Assembly: GCF_000218685.1 (NCBI RefSeq)
Contig: NW_006763290.1
Span: 4,056,908 to 4,120,907 of the forward strand
From: Serpula lacrymans var. lacrymans S7.9
Taxonomy: Eukaryota > Basidiomycota > Agaricomycetes > Boletales > Serpulaceae
Direction: 5' to 3'
DNA: 64,000 nucleotides
Shown here: positions 10,564 to 21,925 of the stretch, one piece after another
How positions within the stretch are numbered: the stretch's first letter is position 1
Layout of the letters: every line of letters starts with the position of its first letter
The notes under the pieces: model-generated
What the model was told of the DNA's origin: nothing
Database searches by the model: none
The model's input: only the letters and a program-made list of their open reading frames with translations
Position numbers and translations under genes: made by a program

Positions 10564-12067
10564 ATGTCCGAACCCTCTTCATCCTCAAGACCTTCTCTCC
10601 CAACGTCCTCCATAGACTTTGCTTTACCACCGTCTTCAAGCTCATCTACCCCATCTTTGTCCACGGACGATACCCAAACCAGCCCGTTACTACTACGATT
10701 TCGTCGTCCCAGCATAGCAACTTCCAAGTCTGGGTTTTACTCAGAAAAACGTCCTCAAAGCCCTCTGGTTGCCTCATTCACCGCCCCACTCAAGAGACAC
10801 CCGAGTCTCAATGGCGAAGAGTCGGAGAGCGACAAAGAACGGATGTGGATGGACAGTTCGCCTTCCAGCAGCTCAGAGAACCCGACACCGCCATCCGGCT
10901 CTCTCGATGCACATGATGCTGAAAATGAGGCTACCTCTGACGGAAAGGCTCCGTTGAGTCCGTCGACCCCCCCGCGAACGTTTTCTATGCCTAGTAACAC
11001 GGACGTCCTAGATGCTCCATCAAGGTCAACCTCATCGCGTCGCCTCTCCTTTCCCGTGAGCATTCGTCCGAATTTACAATAGAGCTACGATTGTCAATCC
11101 TTTCTCAGCTTAAACCCCCCAGAATACTTAATTTGCTCGCCGAATCTCGCCCAGAAGAGAATGAGGTGCAGTCGGAAGCTGCTTTCCAACGTCTGATATC
11201 CTCTTGTTCCGATCTTCCAACTCAGCCTCGCACACCACGGGCACCCTCTGATCGCGGCAGATACCCTGAAGAAGCTGGGGATGAAGACGCTCAAAGGGAG
11301 GACACCCCTAGCGACGATGAGGATGGGGATGTTGGGGGACTATTCGCATTCGAAGCACAGAGCGAGGCGACCAGTATCTTCAAACCTTGTACACCTGCTC
11401 ATAGCATAAGCGGCGAGGATCTAAATATGTCATTAACTGGCAGCCCAGTTGTTGGAGCTATGGATGTAGATATGGTATGTGATCCAGACGCTGGATTCCA
11501 CTGTGTCACCACTTATCAACACGCATATAGCCTTTACCATCTCCGTCGATGATTTCAACACCAGCATCGATACAATGGCGCTACACCCCTCCCCCTACTA
11601 CCAGTGCTGTTCGCTCTACTAAACGAAAATGTAAGCGTTGGCAGTTTGTTTGTTGGCATGGCTAACGACCTCAGCAGTCGACGATCGCTTTGATCCCTAT
11701 CCCACTGCTTCCCAAACGTCGCGCCGTATCCCCATCTCTCTCATTCCTCCGAGAATCTCATCCATCATTTGTACCTCGCACTCCTAACAACATTTCTCGG
11801 CTCCCAATCCCAATCGCCATCCCCGTTTCAAGCGTCAGCTCAGCCGCATCTTCCCCAACGGTGACTTACTCGTGCCCCGCCATGCCGGGCTCAAGGCCTG
11901 TCAGTCTGGGCACGATGAGTGTGACGTCAAGTCCGATCATGCGACCTACGTTGGGACTAGCTAGCCCTGTGTTGCGCCCGATTCTGAGATCCCGACGTGG
12001 GCTAGACGGGGAAGAAAGGGAGATTGAAGGTGCTGGCGAGGCTGTGAACGGGCTGAGTCTTGGGTAG
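10564..12067 (+). pseudogene. Conserved basidiomycete low-complexity protein, 4 exons, one frameshift
   Basis: A host-type gene of unknown function. Exons read best as 10564-11055, 11109-11474, 11531-11630 and 11678-12067, with introns GTGAGC..CAG, GTATGT..TAG and GTAAGC..CAG (about 47-56 nt). Exon 1 encodes a Ser/Pro-rich start (MSEPSSSSRPSLPTSS). Exon 2 has ILNLLAESRPEENEVQSEA and QRLISSCSDLPTQPRTPRAP, then an acidic stretch and AMDVDM. Exon 3 has WRYTPPPTTSAVRSTKRK. Exon 4 opens FDDRFDPYPTAS and then, one base out of frame, KRRAVSPSLSFLRESHP to EGAGEAVNGLSLG. The extra base lies near 11709-11713 in the CCCAAACG run. The start ATG at 10564 begins the Ser-rich open frame. Either the gene is newly broken or this is an assembly error. 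I recall similar sequences as a conserved Agaricomycete protein but cannot assign a role. Confidence 0.7.
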
Positions 12068-12416
12068 CTTCTGGGATTATGAATTTTCTGGCGATTGCGC
12101 TTGGTGGCACGGCTGATGAGGCTCACTAGTATGAATAGAGATGTGTTAGCTGGCTCGAGGAAAGCATAGCCTTGTTCTGAATTGTGTCTGTTATGCATAA
12201 ATGCATTTCGGTCGGTGGTCTTCCCCGATCCACTGATAAGATAAATGTAAACCACAAAAAGAGCATCATTAATAATTATTCTTCCGGTCATGCGAAGGTA
12301 CATAAGAGCTTGTGCGGTAGCTCGAACTTTTGGTTCAGCTAGCGCCTTCAGTTTGCTTAACGCCCATCCAACTCGGGGCGCACCGATAGAACCAGCCAGC
12401 GCTTCAACTTACTTTG

Positions 12417-12896
12417 CAGGCTCCTCCCCATCCACTGTTTCGAGGTTCAGAATGTATCCTAGAGAATAGAGACAATTGATCATCCTGACATCGCAAGAAA
12501 GCACGTGATGAGAAAATGTTGAAAGTCAGCTGAACTTTGATTCTGAACCTCTCCACACACTACAGGTATGGAGGCATGGAAGCAGGGCGGTTACAGGAGC
12601 CGGTGTTACTAATTCCAGCAATGCTGGTGGCATTGGTTAAATGTGGCTGAGGACTCAAAAAATCAGTCTTTGAAACGGAGCTAAAAAGGAGCCAAGTGGG
12701 CAGCTCCTTTTTGAGGCTAATTTTTTGCCCTCAGCCATGTTCCATCAGTGCTGCTGCCACCATTGCTGGAATTAGTAACACCGGCTCCTGTAACCGCCCT
12801 GCTTCCATGCTTCCATGCCCGTAGTGCACAGCGGCTGGACTTTTGTAAAGCCACAGTGACTAGTGACCCTCGGAACAGTGGATGGGGAGGAGCCTG
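12417..12896. mobile_element. Foldback (long inverted repeat) element, 9-bp TSD CTTACTTTG
   Basis: A 480-bp element starting CAGGCTCCTCCCC and ending GGGGAGGAGCCTG, flanked by CTTACTTTG at 12408-12416 and 12897-12905. The outer arms match over about 30 bp. The inner arms (about 12567-12690 and 12701-12820) pair over most of their length around a loop near 12691-12700 (arm ends CTAAAAAGGAGC / GCTCCTTTTTGAG). A 9-bp duplication and long terminal inverted repeats fit a non-autonomous Mutator-like foldback element; an 8-bp reading would suggest hAT. No coding sequence is present. Confidence 0.85.
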
Positions 12897-12905
12897 CTTA
12901 CTTTG

Positions 12906-13515
12906 CAGCACTGCCATCAACACAGTAATGTTCCCAAATAGGTGATAAAATAGGTACCACACGGATGAGATGAACATCAATAACACTCTCAACCTTGCAG
13001 CTGGCCCTCCTACAGAAGCAGCAAGAAATCACAATCATCAAATGTCATCAAGTTGGGAGTAGCTGCTCTCAACTTCACTAAGCCGCTATATGACAAAGTT
13101 CCTTATCACATTGTGGTAATTACTGGGGAAGCCTGGGTACTCATGATGGAACATCTGTTAGATATTCGGACCCTCAGGCCCAGTGAAAAATGACAAAATT
13201 TTGGTACATAAATCTCCACATTTGTACATAAATAGTACAAATTTACACTTTTTACCACAATTATGCACATTTTTGGAGATTGCCAAGACTGGCATGCTCC
13301 ATCAACACATACCCTCGTCAATCAATGTCTTCCTTGTAATCAAAAGAGATCCTTGTCATATGCGATGTGCAACAGTCGGTGCATTCTGCATTCCAATCAC
13401 AGTACATTTCAGTAAGATATTTGCAATCAAACTTGCTGGTGGACACCTTTCCCTTCAACAGATAAGATAAGATAAAATACTATACTGAGTCTCCATCACA
13501 TTTCTCCAATGGATA
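12906..13515. other. Non-coding stretch
   Basis: No gene or repeat family recognised between the foldback element and copia element 1. There is a local cluster of GTACATAAAT-like repeats at 13203-13240. Confidence 0.4.
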
Positions 13516-13802
13516 TAATAAAACTAAGTGAAACTACAATGGATGTTAGTTTAAGGTGATCTCTAATAAATGTAATGTAACATACCTCAGCCGCTGCCCA
13601 AGAGGCTATAGAAATGCCTGAGGTATTTCTATACTAAACCCCCTACTACTTATAGTCGGAGGTGCTACTTGCTACAGTATAATGACTCCTAGGAGTACAA
13701 TTATGCTCCTAGGAGAACAATGGTTACTCCATGGAGTGGTGGCTATGTTCCATGGAGAACAATGGCTGCTCCGGCAGAGACCAGGTTTATCCGGTTTTGT
13801 CA
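13516..13802 (-). repeat. 3' LTR of copia element 1
   Basis: 287 bp. Contains four short palindromes (CTCCTAGGAG at 13686 and 13706, CTCCATGGAG at 13727, a similar one at 13748), a TATAAGTA box (sense strand), the hairpin CCTCAG..CTGAGG and a GTATGT..TTGTAG intron-like segment. The second hairpin copy found at 50322 is absent. Confidence 0.95.
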
Positions 13803-14674
13803 CTCCCACTCAAGTGCAACCGTAGTCCCATAGCTTTAGAGAATTTCCAGTGTTTTTCATGAGTGAGGGGTTTAGTGAGAATGTCTGCAACCATATCTCC
13901 TGTAGGAACATATCTGATTACTGCCTCTCCCTTTGATACTAAGTTATCTTGGATAAAATGATATTTTCGTTGAATGTGTTTTGTGTGAGCACGGAACTGT
14001 GGATCTCGTGTAAGAATGATAGCTGCTTGATTGTCACAGTGCAATGTTGTAGGTCCATTTTGAGCATGTCCAATTTCTTCAAAAAATGTCCGAAGCCATA
14101 CAAGGTGTTGTCCAGCATTGCTCAATCCAATATACTCTGACTCCGTGGAGGATAAAGCTACCATGCTGTGTCTTTTGCTTGTCCAGGAGATTGCTCCTCG
14201 GATGGTGATAAAGACAAACCCTGATGTTGATCGAGACGTGTCTGGGTCTCCAGACCAATCTGCATCCGAATATCCATGGAAATCCATGTCCATGGAGACA
14301 ACTGTGCCATTATATCGTAGTTCCATGTCCCTGGTTGCTTTCAGATATCGGAGGACACATTTTGCAGCTTCCCAGTGATGGCTCCTTGGAGCTGAGCTAT
14401 GCCTGCTTAGTATTCCAACAATGTAGGCAATGTCTGGGCAGGTTCCGAGCATGGCATACATGAGGGAGCCTACAATTGAGAGGTATGACACTTGACGCCC
14501 TTCAATATGCATCTCGTGTTGCACAATATCTTCCCCTGGAGCATTTGCAAGGAGTTTTGATCCATGGGCCATTGGTGTCCATACTGGTTTGCAGTTCTTC
14601 ATTCTAGTACGCTCCAGGACTGTGTCAATGTATTGGCGTTGCAATAGGGATATTGTCTTGTTTTGAATGATCAC
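13787..14674 (-). pseudogene. Copia RNase H and RT C-terminal part
   Basis: The minus strand reads SYLSIVGSLMYAMLGTCPDI, then the RNase H blocks GYSDADWSGDPDTSRSTSGF, VALSSTESEYIGLSNAGQ, LHCDNQAAIILTRDP and DILTKPLTHEKHWKF. The stop falls inside the LTR start. The frame is open over 295 codons, and RNase H acidic residues D, E and D are present. Confidence 0.92.
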
Positions 14675-15459
14675 ATTGGATTTCTATTCCGAGGATGTAT
14701 TTTGCTTCTCCAAGGTCCCACATTTTGAATATGGATTCGAGTTTGGCTTTTGTGATATCCATGAATTTTTGGGATGAAGCTCCTAGGAGGAGGTCATCTA
14801 CATAGACAACAATAAAGCATATTTGTTTGTTGTCCCGGAATACATAGAGACATGTTTCTGCATTTAGTCTTGTGAAACCAAGCTCCTGGAGCTTGCGATC
14901 AAAAGTTTTGTTCCATGTACAACCAGCTTGTTTTAACCCCTAGATGGATTTCTTCAATCTCCAGCAGTATCCAGGTTGGATAGGAACACCCCCTGGAGGA
15001 AGCATGTACAGTTCTTCTTCAAGTTCTCCATTGAGATAAGCTGTGGATACATCCATTTGATCAAGTTCTAGGTCGTACTTTGCTGCCAGGGCTAGAATAA
15101 TTCGGATTGACTCTAAGTTTGCAACCGGAGCAAAAACCTCCTGGTAATCAATCCCCTCCCTTTGAGTAAAACCTTGTGCAACAATCCGGAGTTTGTATCT
15201 CTCAATGTTTCCGTTTTGATGTGACGGGTTTTACTCCCTTTGGAAGTGGAACAGTGTCATATACTGCATTAGTATTGAGACTTAGGAGTTCCTCCTCCAA
15301 GGCAGACTTCCATAATTCTCCATCCGGACGTGATAAGGCTTCCTTTAGTGTCCTTGGAAGGTCTGTGTTAGATGGACCGGTACTTGCTATTCCAGCAAAG
15401 AATGTCTCCTCTGTATCAGATGTTTCTTCATGAACCTCAGGAGTGTTAGGTTTCTCCAT
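14675..15459 (-). pseudogene. Copia reverse transcriptase, frameshifted
   Basis: The N-terminal RT block reads EALSRPDGELWKSALEEEL and DTVPLPKGVKPVTSKRKH. After a frameshift near 15200 it continues with KLRIVAQGFTQREGIDYQEV, ANLESIRIILALAA, LDQMDVSTAYLNGELEEEL and FIVVYVDDLLLGASS. The YVDD catalytic box is intact. A stop lies near 14941. Confidence 0.88.
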
Positions 15460-15724
15460 GGAGTTGTCATGCTGCTCTTTTTGAGACTGTTCCTCATCTA
15501 GAGTCCTTTGATAATCTCGGTTTTTGTCTGCAGGACGGGTCTGGCGACTGCTTCTGCGTACTCCTAGGACTTCAGCAGCATGACTGCTCTTTTAGGGACT
15601 TGTGCAGGTACTCCAGGGAGTAGCAGCATTTGTGTATTTGTTGCCCCACTCACTCCTGAAGGTGTTGAATCACTCCTTGGAGGTGTTGTATGCCTTCCAG
15701 AAGCTAATCCAATGGACAGGCTGT

Positions 15725-17176
15725 CTAGCTGTATTCGGACCTTTTCCACATCAGCTGGCTGTATGTTGTGGGGCTGAAGTTTTCTTCTCCCAAATGAGTC
15801 CGGAAGAATGTTTGGACATCTTCTTTCCATTGCTTGTATTGTTCCAGTGCTTCACTTTTATGTTTTAGGAAATATATCCATGGAAATTTGGAGAAATCAT
15901 CTACAATGATAATCCAGTACCAAAAGCCCTCCCTGGAAGTTGGTTTGATTGGTCCTTCAACATCTGTGTGCACAATTTGTATGGGGTGCTTGGCTCGGTT
16001 TCCTCCAGTGGACTTGAAAGGTAATTTCTTCATCTTTCCTAAAGCACAAGGTTCACAAAACTCCGGGGTTCCAGTAAGGGTGTCTATATCCTGGAGCTGT
16101 CTTTTTGTAACCATTTGTTGCAAGCGGTCCATTCCAATGTGTCCCATTCTCCTGTGCAATAAATTTACATCTACTGCTGCAAAAGCTGAATCCAGGTTGA
16201 TTTCGGGTTTTGCTTGGATGTGATAAAGTCCTCGCTTGTGTAACGCAGTGAGGATAAGTTCCTCCTTTTTCCGAACTTCACAAGTATTTGACCCTGCTGG
16301 AAAAAGTGTTGATAACCCCGTTTTGGACAATTTGTGGACAGAGATGAGTGCTAACATGAAGTTTGGCACAAGTAAGACATTTGACAGTGCAATATTGTAG
16401 TCCTTATTGCCAACAGTTGCTTGTAGTATTACAGTTCCAATTCCAATGGCATTTACAGAGGATTCATCCCCAAAAATGATCGTCCTCGGAGGATGCAGAA
16501 CATGGTATGTTCCTGGCTCAAACCAGGAGCGGTGAGGGACCATGTGGGATGTTGCTCTGGAGTCAATAATAATTGTTGTTTTGGTCTTATCGGGTTCCGA
16601 CACAAGGTAAGCTTGAATGCGTTTAGCAAGGGGCTTGGAAATATGTACATGATCCAATGCAATATGACTCTGTTCCTCCTCGGAGTCAGATCTGGATGAT
16701 TGCTCCGCTGTATTTTCCTTTCCCTTCTTCCTTTGACTTTTTTCAGCTGACTGAAGTGTTCGACACTCCGAGGTGTTGTGTGATTTGGCTTTGTGGAAGT
16801 TACACCATTTGTCCTCGGATTTGAGTGCTGATTTGGAACCTCCAGGGGCCTTCCCTGACTGTCGTGCAACTTCTGCAGTGATCCGGATCTCAACTGCATC
16901 AAAGGTAAATTTATTTTCTTTAATCGTGTTGATTACTGATGACTGAAATATTTGCCATTCAGGAGTGCATGAGAGAGATTGGAGAAGAGTGAAAGCCATG
17001 AGTTTGTTATCAACTCCTAGTTTCATTCCAGAGAGGTGTGAATCAATTGTCCGGATTTTTGCAATGTGGTCCTGAATAGGTGATGTCCCATCCCAGGACA
17101 ATTTGGTGAGTTGCTGGAATGAATGGAAGGCCAAGGCAATGTTGGACATTTGATGGAGCGAGACAAGTTTATTCAA
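15725..17176 (-). pseudogene. Copia Gag-protease-integrase, integrase core truncated
   Basis: A 483-codon open frame. Gag part NKLVSLHQMSNIALAFHSF; a CCHC-like region CNFHKAKSHNTSEC; protease IIIDSRATSHMVPH (the usual D-S-G reads D-S-R); integrase H-C zinc region LHRRMGHIGMDRL and CEPCALGKMKKLPF; then HTDVEGPIKPTSREGFWYW. After FLKHKSEALEQYKQWKEDVQ the sequence jumps to unrelated residues, and the second Asp and the Glu of the D-D-E core are missing, so an internal deletion joins integrase to the region before RT. Confidence 0.88.
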
Positions 17177-17456
17177 ATAACTCCTTGGAGCTGGTGAGGT
17201 CTCCAGTCCTCATTAGGAGGGCATCAGAGATGTGGTCCTGGATGACTCCATGTGCCTTCTCATCCTTAAGTATCCAGGTGATTTCAGGATCCTCCGAGGA
17301 GGTAGGTTTTCCTGGTGAGGGCTTAAGCTCCTCTCCAGTAACAACCCAGAGAACTTTTTCCTGACGTAGCTTTGAGATGATCCGGAGTTTCCATATCTGA
17401 AAATTGTTGGGTCCAGTGAGAACTGGACATGCGGATGTATCGCGTGCTGTGGTCAT
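17169..17456 (-). pseudogene. Copia Gag N-terminus
   Basis: Starts MTTARDTSACPVLTGPNNFQ and includes IWKLRIISKLRQEKVLW, typical of copia Gag. A frameshift near 17175 separates it from the downstream open frame. The first ATG after the LTR lies in the primer-binding site but opens only an 11-codon frame, so ATG at 17456 is the likely start. Confidence 0.85.
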
Positions 17457-17513
17457 GGTTCCGAGGTTGCCATTTCAAATAAGAATTATTTCCTGCGTAG
17501 CTTTTGCGCACCA

Positions 17514-17525
17514 GGGCTCATAACC
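17514..17525 (-). promoter_or_regulatory. Primer-binding site (half-tRNAi-Met type)
   Basis: GGTTATGAGCCC directly abuts the 5' LTR on the minus strand. Its complement, GGGCTCATAACC, matches a eukaryotic initiator tRNA anticodon stem-loop, with the CAT anticodon in the middle. This is the internal-priming arrangement known for Drosophila copia. Confidence 0.85.
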
Positions 17526-17812
17526 TAATAAAACTAAGTGAAACTACAATAGATGTTAGTTTAAGGTGATCTCTAATAAATGTAATGTAACATACCTCAG
17601 CCGCTGCCCGAGAGACTATAGAAACAACTGAGGTATTTCTATACTAAACCCCCTATTACTTATAGTCGGAGGTGCTAATCGCTACAGTATAATGACTCCT
17701 AGGAGTACAATTGTGCTCCTAGGAGAACAATGGTTACTCCATGGAGTGGTGGCTATGCTCCATGGAGAACAATGGCTGCTTCGGCAGAGACCGGGTTTAT
17801 CCGGTTTTGTCA
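17526..17812 (-). repeat. 5' LTR of copia element 1
   Basis: 287 bp, sense TGACAAAACC..TTTTATTA. It carries the four CTCCNNGGAG-type palindromes, TATAAGTAAT, a hairpin CCTCAG..CTGAG followed by GTATGT, an ACTAAC branch-like site and TTGTAG. It has the single-copy form of the leader module. Confidence 0.95.
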
Positions 17813-20344
17813 TGAGTAACTAAAGAATAGGAATACTGGACTCTGCAATACTAGTCCGAAGTTTTGTAAACAAAGGTAAACAAATCAGCCACAAAGGCGA
17901 AATTATAGAATGCTCAGTGAATACTGAACAATACAGCAAAAAGAATAAAGAAGAAAGTGATTTAGAAAGAAGGGAAAATAGATAGCACAACTAGGTGCAG
18001 AATCACCAAAACTAACAAGCATGTCAGCCAAAATGTCTCAAAGATGTTCCTGATGAGCTTTCTGTGATTTCACAGTGAGCATGATCCCTTCTTCCCAGCC
18101 TGGAAAGCTCAGCAGTATGACCGATTTTCTTAGCCTTTTCTGTGTACCCCCACAAGTTCATTTCAATAAAGGGATCATCAACGCTTTGCATGTGATAGTC
18201 AATCAATTGACTGGAAACAGATACAGATTCATGATCAACCAATACAACAACCTCTTCAGAGGCAAGAGACTCTTCAGGTAAGTTATCATCATCATCCACA
18301 GCATCAATGTTGTGTGCCTGTTCATCAAGTTGTTGTGTTTGTGTTTTTATTTCCAGAGTCGGATCAGAGTGATCAAATTCATAGAAGCGAAGAGTTTTGA
18401 AGGAGTGGCTAGAGTAAAAGTCTCCTCCTTCAAGAATGTAACTGAACACTTGTTAGTGTGATATTTTCTGTTGGGACATGATGATCACATTGACACTTTT
18501 AGTGAACAGACTGTGTTTTTTTTATGTGCAGCCCACTCTATCGACTCCATTATTTTTTTTTTTTCATTTTTTCCATAGCCTACTTCAAAGCATCCATGCC
18601 TACATAAACAGGTAAACTATAATAAACTAAAGCTTTTGCTGACTCTTCAAAACCTATGTATTTGATATCCATATTACATTGCAAGAGAAAGATGATGAGT
18701 TTGTGAAAATTATTGATCCATGGGTGTAGTCTGCGCAGGAGTATGGATTGGGTCTTCACATCTATTTCAGTCAGTGCTTGTGTTCTGCCATATTTTTACT
18801 CTACAGTATTCATCATTATGTGGTTGACCCTTTTTCAGATGTTTCCAGCAAGTTTCAGTGTGGTGGTGCCAATTACATTGAATTGCCAAGTCCGAGATGA
18901 ATGCGCGGAATCCCCCTGAAATGTGTCTTCATCCTTTCCTAAAATTAGAGGGTCGGCTAATTAAGGATCCACTTGACCTTCAGCTAAGAGAGGTCTGTGA
19001 TTGGGCAATGTGCTATCAGAGCTATCGGATGAAGCTGTGCCTGGAAGTTCACATGATATTATGGACTCCATCCAGTTTATTATGGAATCATGGTAAGCCA
19101 TGTCCTCACTCATGAGAATTCAGAGCTTCTGAGGGTTGGGATTTCCTTTCAACCAGATTAACATGTGATAATGCAATGTTCCACGGCCTTGTGCCTCAAC
19201 CATACTGTAATAGGTTTGGATGCCTCCCAATATTCCTACAAGCGGATGATTGATGTCCAAAGGATTTATGGTGATAAACAAAGCAGGAGTGCCAAACTCT
19301 TTGATCAAGGCCCAAATCTTGTTGTATCTGCATAGTTTGTACCCTGTGCTGCCTTTGACGCCTTTTACTAACATTTTCAGTCGGGTCAATAGACGCAACA
19401 CTTTACACTGATAATCCATGTTGGCCTGTGCATGTGGATCCAACTCCCACTTGCAAATCATGTCAGTCAAACCCAGAGCACATTCCAGAATGTCTTTTGC
19501 AACTTGATCTTGTTGATGTGCAGAAACTCAGAATCTTGCTTGAGCACTAACCTCCCTTTTTTGCATGATATTCCAGCATATGAATACAAAGTTTGGATCA
19601 CTTTCAAATGGTGGATCATCTTGCAGTAATAGATTACACAATTGACGATCAAAAAATATATGTTGAGTAGGTGTTTGATTGGTTTTGTGGAACAACATGA
19701 TTCCCCATAGATCAAGATGCAGGAAGAGGTAGCTCATCAAAGCAGGATCACGATCGTCCAAAGGTGTGTTGCACTACGCATCTGCACAAATCATTTTCCA
19801 TCCAAGCAGTGGGCCAATGCAGTGGCTTTCATTACACAATAAGACTCCGGAGAGTGATCTCCAGCAGTGTAACCAACAGCCTCCATCAGAAAGTCAGCAT
19901 CAGGCTCTCACTCTCCCAGATTATCCGCTTGATAAGTGTAGTCTGCACAAGCACTGTTACTTGCACAAGCTTTCTCCTTCAGCAAAAAATTCAATTCAAC
20001 AGCATGTGGCAAGTCTCTGGCCTGTTCACCTTCATAAAAGTCCTCCAGGTTCTTGAAATTGAAGGATACTCCTGATGCACGATACCAAGGGTTGTTGTTG
20101 ACAAGGAAAGTAATTAACACCTTGACAACATTCCTGCTCACCAATACAGGTAACAATGCACCTATATTCTTTCTCATCACAGGTGTATCACTACCCATGA
20201 ACAATGCACATACCGCCTCCGCAATCTTAGTGCAGTTTGGAGGAAGCATGTCCCACAATTCCACAGAATCTTGGGGAATAATGGCTAACTTACTTTTCAC
20301 AAATTTTGGTGCACTCTCACTGGTACGTTTGTTCATGATGTAGC

Positions 20345-20755
20345 TGTGACAACCAAGAGTTAGTTACTCTGGCACACAACTCAGACAAGCAAAAGAGTAA
20401 TGAAAGGGAGTGGTTACCCCTTAAGATAGGACCAAGTTAGTTGTGGGTAAACAATAGGAGGACTCGCTAAGGAGTCTCCTGGATCTATTGAGGTTTATAT
20501 ACTACTACAGTGTTTGTTTGTACATATGTACAGTTGATGGAGGCAGTGGCTGCTGATGTCATGGGGCATAGCCCGTGTGACCAGCTCCACTACGTGAGAG
20601 ACTTGTAGCTAAAAATAAGGAAAAGGCAGCGCAGCACGAGAAGGTGGAGTTTGAACAAAGATGGAAAGTGCCGCATGGAACAGTGTGTGAAAACTACAAA
20701 AGAAAGTTGAAGAGGAGAATGAAATTTAAAGGTCCAAAAATTGTGTATTGTAACA
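20345..20755 (+). repeat. Solo LTR, family B, TSD GTAGC
   Basis: 411 bp, TGTGACAACC..TGTAACA, with GTAGC at 20340-20344 and 20756-20760. The same family is inverted at 51692-52105 and truncated at 8505-8668. Confidence 0.95.
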
Positions 20756-20815
20756 GTAGCTAACTTTAGTAGCTCATGCTCAACTTATCATCATTTTGTC
20801 CATTGAGCTTGAGAC

Positions 20816-21203
20816 TGTGACAACAACAACAATACACAGGTTTGGGGCACTGGAGCACAACAACAGACAAGCAGAAGAGTAATGAGAGGGAGCGGTTACC
20901 CTTAAGATGCAACCGAGTTAGTCGTTGGTAGACAACAGGAGGACTCGCTGAGTCCTTCCCCATGTATTGCTCCTGTATATATACTAAAATACATGAGGTA
21001 CTGTACGGTTGTAAATAAAGTTTAAAGTTCGATGTTTAGCATGTGACCAATCACATGGTGAGCCTAGACACTGGTCAGGTGATGTGTCACATGATTGGTC
21101 ATGTGACTATGAAAAATCCGAAAATGTAAAGTAATGTAAATTGTCACATGACTGGTCATGTGACTTGGAAAAAGTAAAAGTAAAAGTACAAAAAGTGGAG
21201 TGA
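20816..21203 (+). repeat. LTR, family A, 3'-truncated
   Basis: Begins TGTGACAACAAC and follows family A through the CACATG inverted repeats, but similarity stops near AAAAAGTGGAG. The last 30-35 bp and the second target duplication are missing. The part near 20880 resembles family B (AGAGTAATGAGAGGGAG), suggesting a mosaic. Confidence 0.85.
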
Positions 21204-21925
21204 CCATGATACTGAAAGCTTGCACGTGCATCCAAAGGCTGTTTCCCATGACAAACAAAAGAAGAATAACAAAATGTACACATGTAGATGTCATCCAAAG
21301 CCCAGGGGGATTCCATTCCCTTTGAATACAATATCGCACCTCAATACAGACCTATGTGGTAATCATCTGGTAAAGTGTGTGGCGGAAGGAATCTATTGTT
21401 GAGTAGCACCAGGTCAAAGTCTGTAGGATAGACTTTTTCCAGTTCTTTTTTTAGGCTTATTATGTGCACAGACAGCACATGGACAACATTTTTCAATAGC
21501 AGCCATCTTACTTTGCCATTCCTGAATAATAGCCAGCTTTGCACTGGCACTGGCAACATATGGAAAGTGCTGAGACAAATGCAAGTTCTGTGCTCTACAA
21601 CATCAACTGCAGAGTACATCTCTATCCTGGCGAACTTGAGTTTGCTGTCTGACTTGTCTCTCACCCTGTCAAACAGCTTCCTTCATTGAGCGATCACAAT
21701 AACACTTGCAGAAAAGTATGATTGACTTTTGACAACAGCTGTCAATGCAGACATGCTTTGTCACATCCTGTCTGACTTTGTCCTTAATAGGTCTGCAAGA
21801 AACTGGGATAGCATGCAAATGAGCAATGCTACACAAGTTATTTAATGTGAGATGAGGGAAATCTGATATTACTCTCTGAACTGATGGAAACTGTGCTACA
21901 AGGAATGGACCTCTCAGCCATAACT

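Larger units (their letters stand above)
13516..17812 (-). mobile_element. Ty1/copia element 1, full length by LTRs, defective
   Basis: Two 287-bp LTRs (13516-13802 and 17526-17812) enclose a minus-strand gag-PR-IN-RT-RNaseH region. By eye the LTRs differ at about a dozen positions. Sense LTR termini are TGACAAAACC..TTTTATTA (TG..TA), fixed by the target duplication of a solo copy at 50322. A polypurine tract (GAGTGGGAG) abuts the 3' LTR and a half-tRNA primer site abuts the 5' LTR. No target duplication is seen (flanks GGATA and TGAGT). The integrase core is internally deleted, so the copy is not autonomous. Confidence 0.95.
18024..21925 (-). pseudogene. Helitron Rep remnant (DUF6570 and Helitron_like_N), LTR-interrupted
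   Basis: Minus-strand blocks run from 21925 to 18024. The N-terminal part has SVQRVISDFPHLTLNNLCSI. A DUF6570-like block at 20336-19908 has LPVLVSRNVVKVLITFLVNN and NPWYRASGVSF. The Helitron_like_N block at 19761-19120 has LQDDPPFESDPNFVFICWNI, then TPALFITINPLDINHPLVG and the HUH-like signature EAQGRGTLHYHMLIWLKG. Downstream blocks include LLRRLHPWINNFHKLIIFLL and a GGDFYSSHSFKTLRFYEFDH tail. Stops and frameshifts are frequent, and the Pif1 helicase half is missing. Two LTRs (20345-20755, 20816-21203) sit inside. The 5' limit against the neighbouring transposase is approximate. Confidence 0.85.

Noticed and set aside
10530..11063. Minus-strand frames opposite exon 1 of the conserved gene
   Set aside because: They arise from the Ser-rich coding strand and have no independent support.
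11866..12303. A 145-codon minus-strand frame over the 3' part of the conserved gene
   Set aside because: It lies opposite the better supported plus-strand exon and shows no domain; judged a shadow.
18540..18570. T-rich run as a terminator or poly(A) tail
   Set aside because: It lies inside the Helitron remnant and has no transcript context.
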